Shown one piece after another: positions 44,475 through 53,376 of a stretch of 64,000 nt of DNA. Source of the stretch: CAYPAV01 sp964408805 (GTDB lineage: Bacteria; Pseudomonadota; Alphaproteobacteria; UBA8366); the NCBI GenBank assembly GCA_964408805.1, contig CAYPAV010000001.1, positions 610,309 through 674,308 on the forward strand, written 5' to 3'. Position numbers and translations under genes: made by a program. Under the pieces are notes generated by a model, which was not told the origin of the DNA, did no database searches, and saw nothing but the letters and a program-made list of their open reading frames with translations. Numbering within the stretch: position 1 is the stretch's first letter; every line of letters begins with the position of its first letter.

Positions 44475-45727
44475 ACAAGCCGTCCGAGATCATCACCTTC
44501 GGCTGCCGGCTCAATTCTTATGAATCGGAAGTCATGCGCGGGCATGCGGCGGCCGCCGGCCATGCCGAGCTTGTCGTCGTCAACACCTGTGCGGTTACTC
44601 GCGAGGCCGAGCGTCAGGCACGCCAGGCAATTCGGCGGGCGCGGCGACAAAAGCCTGCGGCACGCATCGTGGTCACCGGCTGTGCGGCACAGATCGACCC
44701 GGCGGCTTATGCCGCCATGCCCGAGGTCGATCAGGTCCTCGGCAACGAGGAAAAATTGAACCCGGCGAGTTTCACCGACAGCGCGCCCGTCCTGGTCAAC
44801 GATATCATGTCGGTCAACAACACCGCCGGTCATCTGATCCAGGGCTTCGAGGGCCGTGCGCGTGCTTTCGTGCAGGTCCAGCAGGGCTGCGACCACCGCT
44901 GTACCTTCTGCGTCATCCCGTTTGGCCGCGGCAACAGCCGTTCGGTGCCGATCGGCGAAATCACGGCTCAAGTTACCGCCCTGGTCGAGAACGGCTATGG
45001 CGAAGTGGTGTTGAGCGGCGTCGATATCTCGTCCTACGGCGGCGATCTGCCGGGCCGGCCTAGCCTCGGTCAGATGGCCCGTCGCCTGCTGGCCCAGGTG
45101 TCGGGTTTGAAGCGGTTGCGCATTTCCTCGATCGACTGCATCGAGATTGACGACGATCTGAAGCGCCTTTTGGCCGAGGAACCGCGCCTGATGCCGCATC
45201 TGCATCTGTCGCTGCAATCGGGTGACGATCTGATCCTGAAGCGGATGAAACGCCGACATGACCGACAGGGAGCGATCCGGCTTTGCGCGGAGCTCCGCGA
45301 CCTCAGGCCCGATATCGTCTTCGGCGCCGATCTGATCGCCGGTTTTCCGACCGAAACCGAGGCCATGTTCCGGCAATCTTGCGACTTGATCGCGGAATGC
45401 GGGCTCACATGGCTGCATGTGTTTCCTTATTCGGAACGGCCGGGCACGCCGGCCGCACGAATGCCGCAAGTACCCATGGCCGAGCGCCGGGCCCGCGCCG
45501 GCGAACTTCGGCGGCTGGGTGAAGCGGCGGCCGCGCAATATTTCGAGCGTCGGGTCGGCACCGTCGAACGGGTTCTGGTCGAGGAGTCGGGACGTGGGCA
45601 CAGCGAACACTTCGCACCGGTCGCGCTCGATCGGCCGGTATCTCCGGGCCAAATCGTCGCTGCCCGAGTCGACGGCGTCGATGACGATCGATTGCGGGCG
45701 ACCGTTCTCGAAAGGCGGGCGGCATGA
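44471..45727 (+). CDS. mtaB: tRNA t6A37 methylthiotransferase MtaB
   Basis: 418 residues. The N-terminal UPF0004 domain binds one 4Fe-4S cluster (ITFGCRLNSYESEVM, VVNTCAVTREAERQ, VTGCAAQI supply three Cys). The radical-SAM motif C-x3-C-x2-C is in GCDHRCTFCVIPFGRG. HLHLSLQSGDDLILKRMKR is conserved. A TRAM-like C-terminal end is short. It converts t6A37 to ms2t6A in tRNAs reading ANN codons. It overlaps both neighbours by ATGA. Confidence 0.95.
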   Translation: MNKPSEIITFGCRLNSYESEVMRGHAAAAGHAELVVVNTCAVTREAERQARQAIRRARRQKPAARIVVTGCAAQIDPAAYAAMPEVDQVLGNEEKLNPASFTDSAPVLVNDIMSVNNTAGHLIQGFEGRARAFVQVQQGCDHRCTFCVIPFGRGNSRSVPIGEITAQVTALVENGYGEVVLSGVDISSYGGDLPGRPSLGQMARRLLAQVSGLKRLRISSIDCIEIDDDLKRLLAEEPRLMPHLHLSLQSGDDLILKRMKRRHDRQGAIRLCAELRDLRPDIVFGADLIAGFPTETEAMFRQSCDLIAECGLTWLHVFPYSERPGTPAARMPQVPMAERRARAGELRRLGEAAAAQYFERRVGTVERVLVEESGRGHSEHFAPVALDRPVSPGQIVAARVDGVDDDRLRATVLERRAA

Positions 45728-46656
45728 GCGAAGGCGGTTGGCTGCGCCGCCTTGCGACCGGCCTCAAGAAATCTTCGGCGCGGCTGGTAGACGGCGTCGC
45801 CCATGTTCTGACCCGAGGCCGGCTCGATGCCGAGGCGTTACAAGAACTCGAGGATTTGTTGATCACCGCTGATCTTGGCCCGGCGACGGCGGCGGCATTG
45901 GCGGGTAAGCTGGCCGAGCGTCGGATTGAACGTGACGTCGAGCCGGAGGAGATTCGCGGCTACCTCGCCGAGGATATCGCGGAAATTCTGGCGCCGGTGG
46001 CGCGGCCACTGGAATTTAGACCCCGGCACCACCCCCATATCGTCCTCGTCGTCGGCGTCAACGGTACCGGCAAGACGACCACCATCGGCAAGCTGGCCCG
46101 CCGTTTCGTCGATGCCGGGCAACAAGTGATGCTGGCCGCGGGCGATACCTTCCGGGCGGCCGCCGTCGAGCAATTGTCGATCTGGGGCGAGCGGACCGGC
46201 TGTGCGGTGGTGGCACGCGAGACGGGGGCCGATCCGGCGGGGCTCGTCTTCGACGCGATCGAGCAGGCGCGACATGACGGGGCCGACATTCTGCTGGTCG
46301 ACACGGCCGGGCGGCTCCACAACAAGGCCGACCTGATGGCGGAGCTCCAGAAGATCCAGCGGGTCATGCAAAAGCTCGATGCGAGTGCGCCGCACGACGT
46401 GTTACTGGTCTTGGATTCGACCACCGGCCAGAACGCCTTGGCGCAGGTCGAGACGTTCCGCGATTTGGTCGATGTGACCGGGCTGGTTTTGACCAAGCTC
46501 GACGGCACCGCGAAGGGCGGCGTTCTGGTGGCGCTGGCCGAAAAATTCGCCCTGCCGGTGCATGCGATCGGCGTCGGCGAGGGTGCGGAGGACCTACGCC
46601 CCTTTTCGGCCCGGGACTTCGCCCGCAATCTGATGGGTTTCCCGCCCGAGGCTTAG
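45724..46656 (+). CDS. ftsY: Signal recognition particle receptor FtsY
   Basis: 310 residues, the short form of FtsY without a long acidic A domain. The N domain is followed by the G domain with GVNGTGKTTTIGKLARRF, DTFRAAAVEQLSIWGER, DTAGRLHNKADLMAEL and LTKLDGTAKGGVLVAL. It is the membrane receptor for Ffh-ribosome complexes. The start overlaps the mtaB stop. A short basic N-terminus (WLRRLATGLKKSSARLV) is probably the membrane-binding helix. Confidence 0.97.
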   Translation: MSEGGWLRRLATGLKKSSARLVDGVAHVLTRGRLDAEALQELEDLLITADLGPATAAALAGKLAERRIERDVEPEEIRGYLAEDIAEILAPVARPLEFRPRHHPHIVLVVGVNGTGKTTTIGKLARRFVDAGQQVMLAAGDTFRAAAVEQLSIWGERTGCAVVARETGADPAGLVFDAIEQARHDGADILLVDTAGRLHNKADLMAELQKIQRVMQKLDASAPHDVLLVLDSTTGQNALAQVETFRDLVDVTGLVLTKLDGTAKGGVLVALAEKFALPVHAIGVGEGAEDLRPFSARDFARNLMGFPPEA

Positions 46657-46730
46657 GGTCCTTCGTCCGGCGGCCGCCGATCTGGATTCCATTTACGGCG
46701 GCGACTAGAGTCGATTTAGGGAGGCGCGCC

Positions 46731-47648
46731 TTGGCACGACGGAAACCGGAGATCGATGGAGAGACGGCGAAACGGGCGATTCTGGACTATTGCGCGCGAA
46801 AGGGCGCGCTGGCGGCCGGCGTCGCCGATCTAGACGCACTCAATCGCATCGCCCCAGAGGGACACCGTCCCGCCGATATCATGCCGCGCGTCAAATCGGT
46901 CATCTCGCTCGGCGTCGGCGGCCAGACCCAGGGGGCCTGGTCCGTGCCCGCGAAGGCGATGGGCTATTTCGGCAGCACCGAGACCCGCGCCTACGGGATC
47001 GCCTATGGCTGCGCTTTTTTCATCGAGAGCCGATTCCTGGCACGGGCCGTCTACTGTCCGCCCGATCTCGACAATGAAGCCGGACCGAGGGTACCGCTGC
47101 AAAGCCTGAAACTGCATGCCGAACTGGCAGGCATCGGCGCGCGCTCGTTGGCCGGCGACATCCTCTTGCATCCGGAATTTGGATACATGTATTTCGCCTC
47201 GGTCTTCACTGAGTTGGAATTGCCGCCCGACGCGCCGATGGCGGAAAATCCCTGTCCACACGACTCCTGTGTCTCGATGTATCGCCGAACCGGTCAGACG
47301 CCCTGCATGAAGTTCTGTCCGGTGCAGTGCCTCAGCGGCGCGATCGACGAGGCGGGGCGGCAATCGGAGATGCACTACGACATGGCGAAATGCGCGGAAC
47401 TCTCTGAACAATACGAAACCTTGCCGCTGATCCTGACCGAGGCGATGAAGGCCGAGACGTCCGTGGAGCGCGAGGCGGTGTTGATGGACCCGGACGCCTC
47501 GATGCTCTGGTACAAGATGTCGGTCGGCTCGGGCGGCCTGCTGGCCCAGTGTTTCGAATGCATGCGGGTCTGTCCGATCGCGACCCAGGCGCCGCTTGCC
47601 GATCCGATCCGCCGAGCCGAAGCGACGGCCGGTGAGGACGCGACATGA
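46731..47648 (+). CDS. QueG-like 4Fe-4S protein
   Basis: 305 residues from a TTG at 46731, supported by aggGAGG 6 bases upstream. The N-terminal part (AKRAILDYCARKGALAAGVA, MPRVKSVISLGVGG) resembles the cobalamin-binding half of epoxyqueuosine reductase and reductive dehalogenases. Nine cysteines are clustered in the C-terminal half: 175, 180, then 192/196/200 (PCMKFCPVQCLSGAI), 221 (MAKCAEL) and 274/277/281 (QCFECMRVCPIA). This would hold two 4Fe-4S clusters with slightly atypical spacing. It lacks the HEAT-repeat tail of true QueG. It overlaps the next gene by ATGA. Substrate unknown; a redox role with a corrinoid is a guess. Confidence 0.75.
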   Translation: MARRKPEIDGETAKRAILDYCARKGALAAGVADLDALNRIAPEGHRPADIMPRVKSVISLGVGGQTQGAWSVPAKAMGYFGSTETRAYGIAYGCAFFIESRFLARAVYCPPDLDNEAGPRVPLQSLKLHAELAGIGARSLAGDILLHPEFGYMYFASVFTELELPPDAPMAENPCPHDSCVSMYRRTGQTPCMKFCPVQCLSGAIDEAGRQSEMHYDMAKCAELSEQYETLPLILTEAMKAETSVEREAVLMDPDASMLWYKMSVGSGGLLAQCFECMRVCPIATQAPLADPIRRAEATAGEDAT

Positions 47649-48895
47649 CTCGCGGGCTCTCAAGCGATCAGATCGGCGTCACCCAAGGCATGATCGAGAA
47701 TTTCGGCGATCTTGTCTTCGAGCTGTCGCATAACGTCCAGCATCGGCGGGGAGATCCGATTCGTGAGCTCGATTTCGCCGCGATCGAGGCACAGCGGCCG
47801 GCGCTCGGGCTTGCGGATGGGGAAATCGCCCGGCGCCTCGGCCTGACGCCGGATCAAGTCACGCACATTCGCAATCTGGTGGAGCGCCGCCGCATCGTCG
47901 CCAACAACTATCAGCGGCTGCTCGGGCTCGGCGGCGGCCGGCGATTTCGCGCCGAGCAATTCGTCGCACCCGAGGCGCGCCCGGCCTTGAGCGAGACCGC
48001 ATTGGCCCTCAGATCCGGGTTGCGGATCGATCCGGCACGCACCCGGCGTCACGTGGCGGCTGGGTGGTGGGGGGCAGACACACTGGCCGGTTGGCTTGCC
48101 GCGCGGGCAATCGAGCGACCGGAGGGGCCGGCACTCGATGCGGGCGGCGACGTGTTGGACTACGGCAACTTGACCCGCCGGGTCGAGAGACTTGCGGCCG
48201 GCCTGTTGTCGGCGGGGCATGGTCCGGGCGATCTCGTGCGGTTGCGTGCCGAGGACCGGGTCTCGGCCATTCTCGGCTATCTCGCACTGGCGCGGATCGG
48301 CGCCGTCACGGTGATCTTGCCACCGCGCGAGGCGACGCCGGATTTTGCGGCACCTGTTGATCTGAAGACTCTGGCCGAGGGCAATCCGGCCGATCTTCCT
48401 CCCCCGTCGATGCTGGCCGCCGCCGACCCTCTCTATCTCCTCCGGACGGGGAGCGGCGATTTCGCGGTGCATACCGGGCATTCCGCGCTCGGCACGGCCT
48501 CGGCCGTGGCGGGCGTGATGGAGATCGAACCGGGAAGCCGCGTCGTCATCGATAGTGCCGCGGGTCTCGCCTTGCTGCATCTGGCCTTTGCGGTCGGTGC
48601 CACGGTGGTGTTGGACGATGGCGAGGGATCGCGGCCGTCCTTCTGGGGATTGCCGGCACTTCCCCTAGCCCTCCTCGGTACGGCGGATGGGGCCGACGAC
48701 CGCTTTGCCGGATCGCCCGCCCCGGGTGTCGAGGTTCGGCTGGATGGAAGCGGCCGGCTCGAACTTTCCGGTGCCCCGCTCGCCGCCGGCTTTTTCCCGC
48801 ATCGGACTCCGGAAGCGATCGATGCGGCGGGCTGGCTCCGAACGAGACTCAGCGCCGAGATTGCCGAGGATGGTTTGGTGCGTCTGTCACCCTAG
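47645..48895 (+). CDS. HTH-like protein with degenerate acyl-CoA-synthetase-like domain
   Basis: 416 residues, ATGA-coupled to the QueG-like gene. Residues 55-95 look like a helix-turn-helix (LADGEIARRLGLTPDQVTHI). From about 145 the sequence follows the N-terminal domain of AMP-forming ligases: YGNLTRRVERLAAGLLSAG, GYLALARIGAVTVILPP, and near the end PAPGVEVRLDGSGRLELSG. The catalytic signatures are missing: the P-loop Ser/Thr/Gly-x-P-K-G is replaced by LRTGSGDFAVHTGHS (266-280), the Y-G-x-T-E block is not recognisable, the R-T-G-D Asp is R-T-R-L (399-402), and the mobile C-terminal domain with its Lys is absent. It may bind an acyl or aromatic ligand without activating it. I do not know its function. 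Confidence 0.65.
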   Translation: MTRGLSSDQIGVTQGMIENFGDLVFELSHNVQHRRGDPIRELDFAAIEAQRPALGLADGEIARRLGLTPDQVTHIRNLVERRRIVANNYQRLLGLGGGRRFRAEQFVAPEARPALSETALALRSGLRIDPARTRRHVAAGWWGADTLAGWLAARAIERPEGPALDAGGDVLDYGNLTRRVERLAAGLLSAGHGPGDLVRLRAEDRVSAILGYLALARIGAVTVILPPREATPDFAAPVDLKTLAEGNPADLPPPSMLAAADPLYLLRTGSGDFAVHTGHSALGTASAVAGVMEIEPGSRVVIDSAAGLALLHLAFAVGATVVLDDGEGSRPSFWGLPALPLALLGTADGADDRFAGSPAPGVEVRLDGSGRLELSGAPLAAGFFPHRTPEAIDAAGWLRTRLSAEIAEDGLVRLSP

Positions 48896-49040
48896 CGCTG
48901 CGTTTCGTTGAGCGGCCAAGACGGGTTCACAGTTCGTTAAGAACCTCGGCATAGGATAGCTATAGGGGATATTCGTATCGTTCCAGCAGTCTGCAATCGT
49001 CACGTGGTGGACGTCAGTGAAGCAAAATCGGGGTTAAGGA

Positions 49041-49577
49041 ATGGAAGTCGACGACAATGAGAAGCTCCTGCGCGAGGTCGGGAACCTGGTCAACTACACG
49101 AATAGACTGCGCCAGGAAATCGCCGGGATCGTCCGCCGCAAGGATGACCAGACGGCGTTCGAAAGCATGTCGAGCCAGCTCGACGAAATCGTCTCAGCGA
49201 CATCGAATGCGACCCATACGATCCTGGAGAGCATCGAGACGATCGAATCCGCGGCCGACCACCTCCGCATGCATCCGGACGATGAGGGCGTCGATGAACA
49301 ATGCGAGCGCATCTCGGCCATGACGATGCAGGCGATGGAGGCCTGCAGTTTCCAGGACATTACCGGTCAGCGAGTCACCAAGATCGTCAGTTCCCTCCGC
49401 TTCATCGAGGAGCACGTCGACGCGATGGCGGAAATATGGGGCAAGGAAGCGATCGACTCGCTTAGTTCCGAACTTGCACCGGTCGAGGAGAAGGGGGACG
49501 ACGGCGTGCCGCTCGAGGGTCCGGCGATGCCCGGTGAAGCCATTTCCCAGGCCGATATCGACGCTTTGTTCGATTAG
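49041..49577 (+). CDS. cheZ: CheZ-like protein phosphatase
   Basis: 178 residues. The catalytic helix is intact: CSFQDITGQRVTKIVSSL (102-119), with Asp106 and Gln110 spaced as the Asp and Gln of E. coli CheZ that dephosphorylate CheY. The preceding long helix (LRQEIAGIVRRKD onward) forms the four-helix dimer. The C-terminus AISQADIDALFD is a short acidic/hydrophobic peptide of the type that binds CheY. No other che genes are next to it. The REC-HPt gene 5 kb away could be part of the same signalling. A long AT-leaning leader (about 145 bases) precedes it. Confidence 0.87.
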   Translation: MEVDDNEKLLREVGNLVNYTNRLRQEIAGIVRRKDDQTAFESMSSQLDEIVSATSNATHTILESIETIESAADHLRMHPDDEGVDEQCERISAMTMQAMEACSFQDITGQRVTKIVSSLRFIEEHVDAMAEIWGKEAIDSLSSELAPVEEKGDDGVPLEGPAMPGEAISQADIDALFD

Positions 49578-49591
49578 TCCCTTCGTTGATA

Positions 49592-49616
49592 GACGGATTC
49601 CCGTCCCGAAATTTTT
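49592..49616 (+). terminator. Weak hairpin plus T-run after the CheZ-like gene
   Basis: A 5-base stem (49592-49596 with 49601-49605) and a T5 run at 49612-49616 lie just after the stop at 49577. The stem is short and the T-run is separated by six bases, so this is tentative. Confidence 0.35.
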
Positions 49617-49733
49617 CGATCTAGCGGGAACAATATTCCATTAGGTCCACTTCTTGTGACCGCCGGCCGGTATAAGTTATCGGAGGAACAACGCGGTGTG
49701 GGAATCGATTGGAATTTTGAAGGAGATGGCATC

Positions 49734-50303
49734 ATGGACGTAGCGGAATTGGTCGCTCGGTTTTCGGCGGCGACGGCGGCGCCCGAGGAGGAAGCCTCCT
49801 ACAAGGCGGCGGTCGCGGTGATGAACGAACTGAAAGACGATCTCGATGGCGTGGCGGGCGCACTCTCCTACCTGACGGGATCGGGCGGCAATGCGCTGCA
49901 GGCCTTCTACAGGGCGCCGAAGCTCAGCCTGCTCAAGGTCAGGTTTCCCAACGGCCGCCGCACGCCGCCGCACGATCACGGCACCTGGGCGGCGATCCTC
50001 GTCTTGAAGGGATCGGAAAAAAACACCGTCTACAAGCGAAACGATGACGGATCGCTGACCTATGAGCGCTCGGTCGATTTGGGCCAGGGCGACATCGTTT
50101 TCATGCCGTCGGGTGCCGTGCACGTGGCCGAATGCACCAGCGATGACGCCGCCATCGGCCTGCACGTATACGGCGGCAACGTGCTCGGCCTCGAACGCCA
50201 CATGTGGGACCCGGATACGCTGGCGGAACACACGCTCGACTGGTCAAAATACGAAGGGCTGGCGCAACGCGCCTCGGCCGCCAGCGCGGCGCCGCTGACC
50301 TAA
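49734..50303 (+). CDS. Cupin-fold protein, cysteine-dioxygenase-like
   Basis: 189 residues from the ATG at 49734, which has AAGGAG at 49720-49725; an upstream in-frame start would add a leader unlike the family. The cupin metal site is readable: PPHDHGTWAAILVLKG with two His, and GAVHVAEC with the third His. The iron-binding arrangement resembles the cysteine/thiol dioxygenase side of the cupin superfamily (predicted metal-dependent double-stranded beta-helix enzymes). YKRNDDGSLTYER is also typical. Substrate unknown. The acyl-CoA dehydrogenase starts 32 bases downstream and may share the transcript. Confidence 0.78.
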   Translation: MDVAELVARFSAATAAPEEEASYKAAVAVMNELKDDLDGVAGALSYLTGSGGNALQAFYRAPKLSLLKVRFPNGRRTPPHDHGTWAAILVLKGSEKNTVYKRNDDGSLTYERSVDLGQGDIVFMPSGAVHVAECTSDDAAIGLHVYGGNVLGLERHMWDPDTLAEHTLDWSKYEGLAQRASAASAAPLT

Positions 50304-50335
50304 TAGCGGAGTCGCCGAGAGCGAGACCGAACGGA

Positions 50336-51478
50336 ATGGATTTCGAACTGTCGGAAGAACAACGGCTGGCGGTCGATGGCTGGCGCGGTGTCCTCGAACG
50401 GGAGTTTCGCCCGGTCATCACCGAGTATCTGGATGGGTCGATCCCCAAGGACGTGACCCACCGATTGCTGCGGATCGGCGCCGAATACGGCATGTGTTGC
50501 GCAGAGGTGCCGGAGGCGGATGGCGGTCTCGGTCTCGATATTCTGACCAGCGGTCTCATTAGCGAGGAATTGTCTCGCGTCTCCCCCGATCTCGCCGGGA
50601 CCGGTTTCCTGACCCAGGGTGTTGCGTTGAAGATCGCGCGGGGCGGCTCGCCCGAATTGAAGGCGCGCTACCTGCCGGGGCTGCTCTCGGGCGACTTGAT
50701 CGGCAGTTCGGCCGTTACGGAGCCGGACGCGGGATCGCATGTTCGCGGCATCAAGACGCGGGCGGTGCGCGACGGCGAAAATTATCGCCTGACCGGCGAG
50801 AAGATGTTCAGCTCGAACATCACCGTCTCCGACCTCGCCCTCATTCTCGCCCGCACGGGCGAGGACGAATTCACGGTCTTCCTGGTCGATCGCGAGGAAC
50901 ACGGCTACGAGACCCGCGCAATCTCCACGCTGGGCCTCAGCGGCTGGTCCATGGGGCAGGTCGTCCTGGACGACGTCGTGGTGCCGGCGGCAAACGCCAT
51001 CGGCGGGATCGGCGGGGGCCTCCGCGAGACCATGAATGGTTTCGAGCGCTCGCGCTGTTTCGTCTCGACGCTGTCACTCGGCATTTCCCAGGCCGCCCTC
51101 GACGACAGCATCTCCTATGCCAAGCAACGCACCAGCTTCGGCAAACCGATCGGCGCCCACCAACTGATCCAGGGATTGATTGCGGAGATGGCGACCGAAC
51201 TCGACGCGGCGCGTCTCCTGGTCTATCGCGGCCTCAAGCTGCTGAATTCCGAACACCCCAGCCCGGTCGAGACCAGTATGTGCAAATACTTCGCGACGGA
51301 AGCCGCGACGCGTATCACGTCGAAGGCGATCCAAGTGCACGGGGCTTTCGGCATCACCAAGGAGTTCCCGGTCGAACGGCACTTCCGGAACGCCCGCATG
51401 CTCACCATCCCCGATGGCACGACGCAGATCAATCAGCTGATCATCGCGCGAAATCTGCTTGGGCTTTCGGCGTTTTAG
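50336..51478 (+). CDS. Acyl-CoA dehydrogenase family protein
   Basis: 380 residues from the ATG at 50336 (MDFELSEEQRLAVDGWRGVL, a standard ACAD start). FAD-binding blocks SSAVTEPDAGSHV and FGKPIGAHQLIQGLIAEMATEL and the C-terminal IQVHGAFGITKEFPVERHFRN are conserved. At the usual catalytic-Glu position (E-G-T) the sequence reads IPDGTTQINQ, that is Asp. Either Asp acts as base, or the base lies elsewhere as in some ACAD subfamilies. Substrate not assignable. Its stop codon overlaps the convergent cyclase stop by 4 bases. Confidence 0.88.
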   Translation: MDFELSEEQRLAVDGWRGVLEREFRPVITEYLDGSIPKDVTHRLLRIGAEYGMCCAEVPEADGGLGLDILTSGLISEELSRVSPDLAGTGFLTQGVALKIARGGSPELKARYLPGLLSGDLIGSSAVTEPDAGSHVRGIKTRAVRDGENYRLTGEKMFSSNITVSDLALILARTGEDEFTVFLVDREEHGYETRAISTLGLSGWSMGQVVLDDVVVPAANAIGGIGGGLRETMNGFERSRCFVSTLSLGISQAALDDSISYAKQRTSFGKPIGAHQLIQGLIAEMATELDAARLLVYRGLKLLNSEHPSPVETSMCKYFATEAATRITSKAIQVHGAFGITKEFPVERHFRNARMLTIPDGTTQINQLIIARNLLGLSAF

Positions 51479-53256
51479 TCCTCGGCCAGTCCGGCCGTGC
51501 GCAGGCCGTCCATATAATGTTTCTCGTCATCCGCGCGTTTGAAGGAGAACGCGGCTCGAACGGCTGCGACAGAGGCATTCGGCCGGATCGCGTTTATCCG
51601 CGTGACCATCTCCCGCGCCGCATCGATTTGTCCAAGGAGTGCGAGGGCGGTCGCCGCCTCGACGAATGCCAGCCATAGATCACCGCCCGATAGTCGGATT
51701 GCCTTCCGGCTCAACGCCACCGCCTGTTCGTAGCGATGCGCGTTGATGCAGGAATTCGCATAGCGGCTTAAGTACAGCGCCATTTGGGAATCGCGGGGGC
51801 TCAACCGGATCGCGGTTTGGTGATGTTCGAGCGCTTCTTCGGCAAAGCCCGAGGTGCCCATCGCCAAGCCAAGGGTTGAGTGGGCGAAGGCGTGGCTGGG
51901 ACCAAGCTCGATCGCGGTTTCGAGCGCCGACAGCGCCTCGTCGGCGTCGCCGCTCTGCCACAACGCCAAACCGAGAACGGCGTGGCCTTCAACATCTTCC
52001 TTGTCGAGGGCGACAGCGCGCATCGCTGCTTGCGTCAGCAAGTCCCGTACCGCCTCCCGGTCGTCGACATAATTTAGCAGGAGCTGGCGCTGATAGGCAT
52101 AGGCGAGCGTGCTGTGGGCTTGCGCGATGGCCGGGTCGGATTCAATCGCGCGCAGGGACAAAGTCACCGCTTCCGCAACCGCTTCCTTCGTGTAGGTATA
52201 CAACTTGGCGCGGCTGCGTAGAAGAAGGTCCCAAGCGTCCAGATTTTCCGGTCTCTTGGCCTTGGCGCGTTCGCGTTCGGCCCTTGCGATTTCAGGTTCG
52301 ATCGCACCGAGGACGGTTTCGGTAATTTCGTCTTGCAAAGCGAATATATCCCGCAGATCCCGGTCGTATCTCTCCGCCCAGAGATGATTCCCGTTCAGGC
52401 CGTCGATAAGCTGGGCGGAAATTCGCACGTGGTCACCCGCCTTGCGGACGCTGCCTTCGAGCACGTAACGAACACCAAGTTCCTTGGCCACCTCTTGCAC
52501 GTCGGTCGCTTGTCCCTTGAACGTAAACGCGGAACTGCGTGCGGTCACGAAGCACCATCGAATGCGGGAGAACGCCGTGATGATGTCCTCCGTGATACCG
52601 TCCGCGAAATAGTCCTGGTCTGGGTCGCCCGACATATTCTCGAAAGGCAACACGGCGATGGAGGGTTTGTCCGGGAGGGTCAATGCGGGCGATGCATCGG
52701 CCTCGGTATCCGCGTCCGGGCCGACAATTCGATAGACCCTTACCGGCGTGTCGATGTTCTTCAATGTCTGTTCGCCAAGATCCGCAAACCCGATCGGCAG
52801 GCGCCGATGGACCTGTTCATGAATGCTCGCCGACACGAAGATGCCGCCCGTCTCCGCCAAGGCCTCGATGCGCGCCGCGATATTGACGCCATCGCCGTAG
52901 ATGTCCTCGTCGTCCCAAAGGATGTCGCCCAAATTGATGCCCATTCGAAATTGCACGCGCCTTTCCTCGGGCACGTCGGCGACGCGGGAGGCGATCTCGG
53001 ACTGTATGGCGATGGCCGCGGAGACGGCATCGGTCGCGGAGGCGAACTCGGCCAGGAACCCGTCACCCGTCAGCTTGACCACCCGGCCACCATGCTTGTC
53101 GACCACGGGATCGATGACATCGCGGCGATAGGACCACCACGCGGCCATCGTCCCTTCCTCGTCGAGACGCATCAGGCGCGAATATCCCGCCACGTCGGCG
53201 GCAAGTATCGCGGCTAACCGTCGTTGGACTCGATCATTCCTCATCAATCGGAACAT
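51475..53256 (-). CDS. Class III adenylate/guanylate cyclase with TPR tail
   Basis: 593 residues. The cyclase domain is N-terminal: LAAILAADVAGYSRLM carries metal Asp21, VVKLTGDGFLAEF carries Asp65, and YGDGVNIAARIEALAE is conserved. Residues about 200-330 form the TolB-like segment (SIAVLPFENMSGDPDQDYFADG) usual in this architecture, followed by TPR units to the C-terminus (HAVLGLALWQSGDADEALSA, AFAHSTLGLAMGTSGFAEEA). No membrane segment. This type is abundant in alphaproteobacteria, and its nucleotide product is not always known. An alternative start at 53244 is possible. It is divergent from the luciferase-like gene. Confidence 0.9.
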   Translation of the reverse strand: MFRLMRNDRVQRRLAAILAADVAGYSRLMRLDEEGTMAAWWSYRRDVIDPVVDKHGGRVVKLTGDGFLAEFASATDAVSAAIAIQSEIASRVADVPEERRVQFRMGINLGDILWDDEDIYGDGVNIAARIEALAETGGIFVSASIHEQVHRRLPIGFADLGEQTLKNIDTPVRVYRIVGPDADTEADASPALTLPDKPSIAVLPFENMSGDPDQDYFADGITEDIITAFSRIRWCFVTARSSAFTFKGQATDVQEVAKELGVRYVLEGSVRKAGDHVRISAQLIDGLNGNHLWAERYDRDLRDIFALQDEITETVLGAIEPEIARAERERAKAKRPENLDAWDLLLRSRAKLYTYTKEAVAEAVTLSLRAIESDPAIAQAHSTLAYAYQRQLLLNYVDDREAVRDLLTQAAMRAVALDKEDVEGHAVLGLALWQSGDADEALSALETAIELGPSHAFAHSTLGLAMGTSGFAEEALEHHQTAIRLSPRDSQMALYLSRYANSCINAHRYEQAVALSRKAIRLSGGDLWLAFVEAATALALLGQIDAAREMVTRINAIRPNASVAAVRAAFSFKRADDEKHYMDGLRTAGLAED

Positions 53257-53376
53257 CCGCCATGCAAAGTCGCGATATCATATGCGAAAGGCGTGCTGGA
53301 AAAAACGATGCCGCCAGCAATATGAGAAAGAACGGTTTTACCGACCGACATTCACGCGACAACAAGGACAATCTCC

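Noticed and set aside
43829..45652. 607-codon open frame on the minus strand opposite dapF and mtaB
   Set aside because: It is a shadow of two certain genes, with a composition typical of reversed coding DNA.
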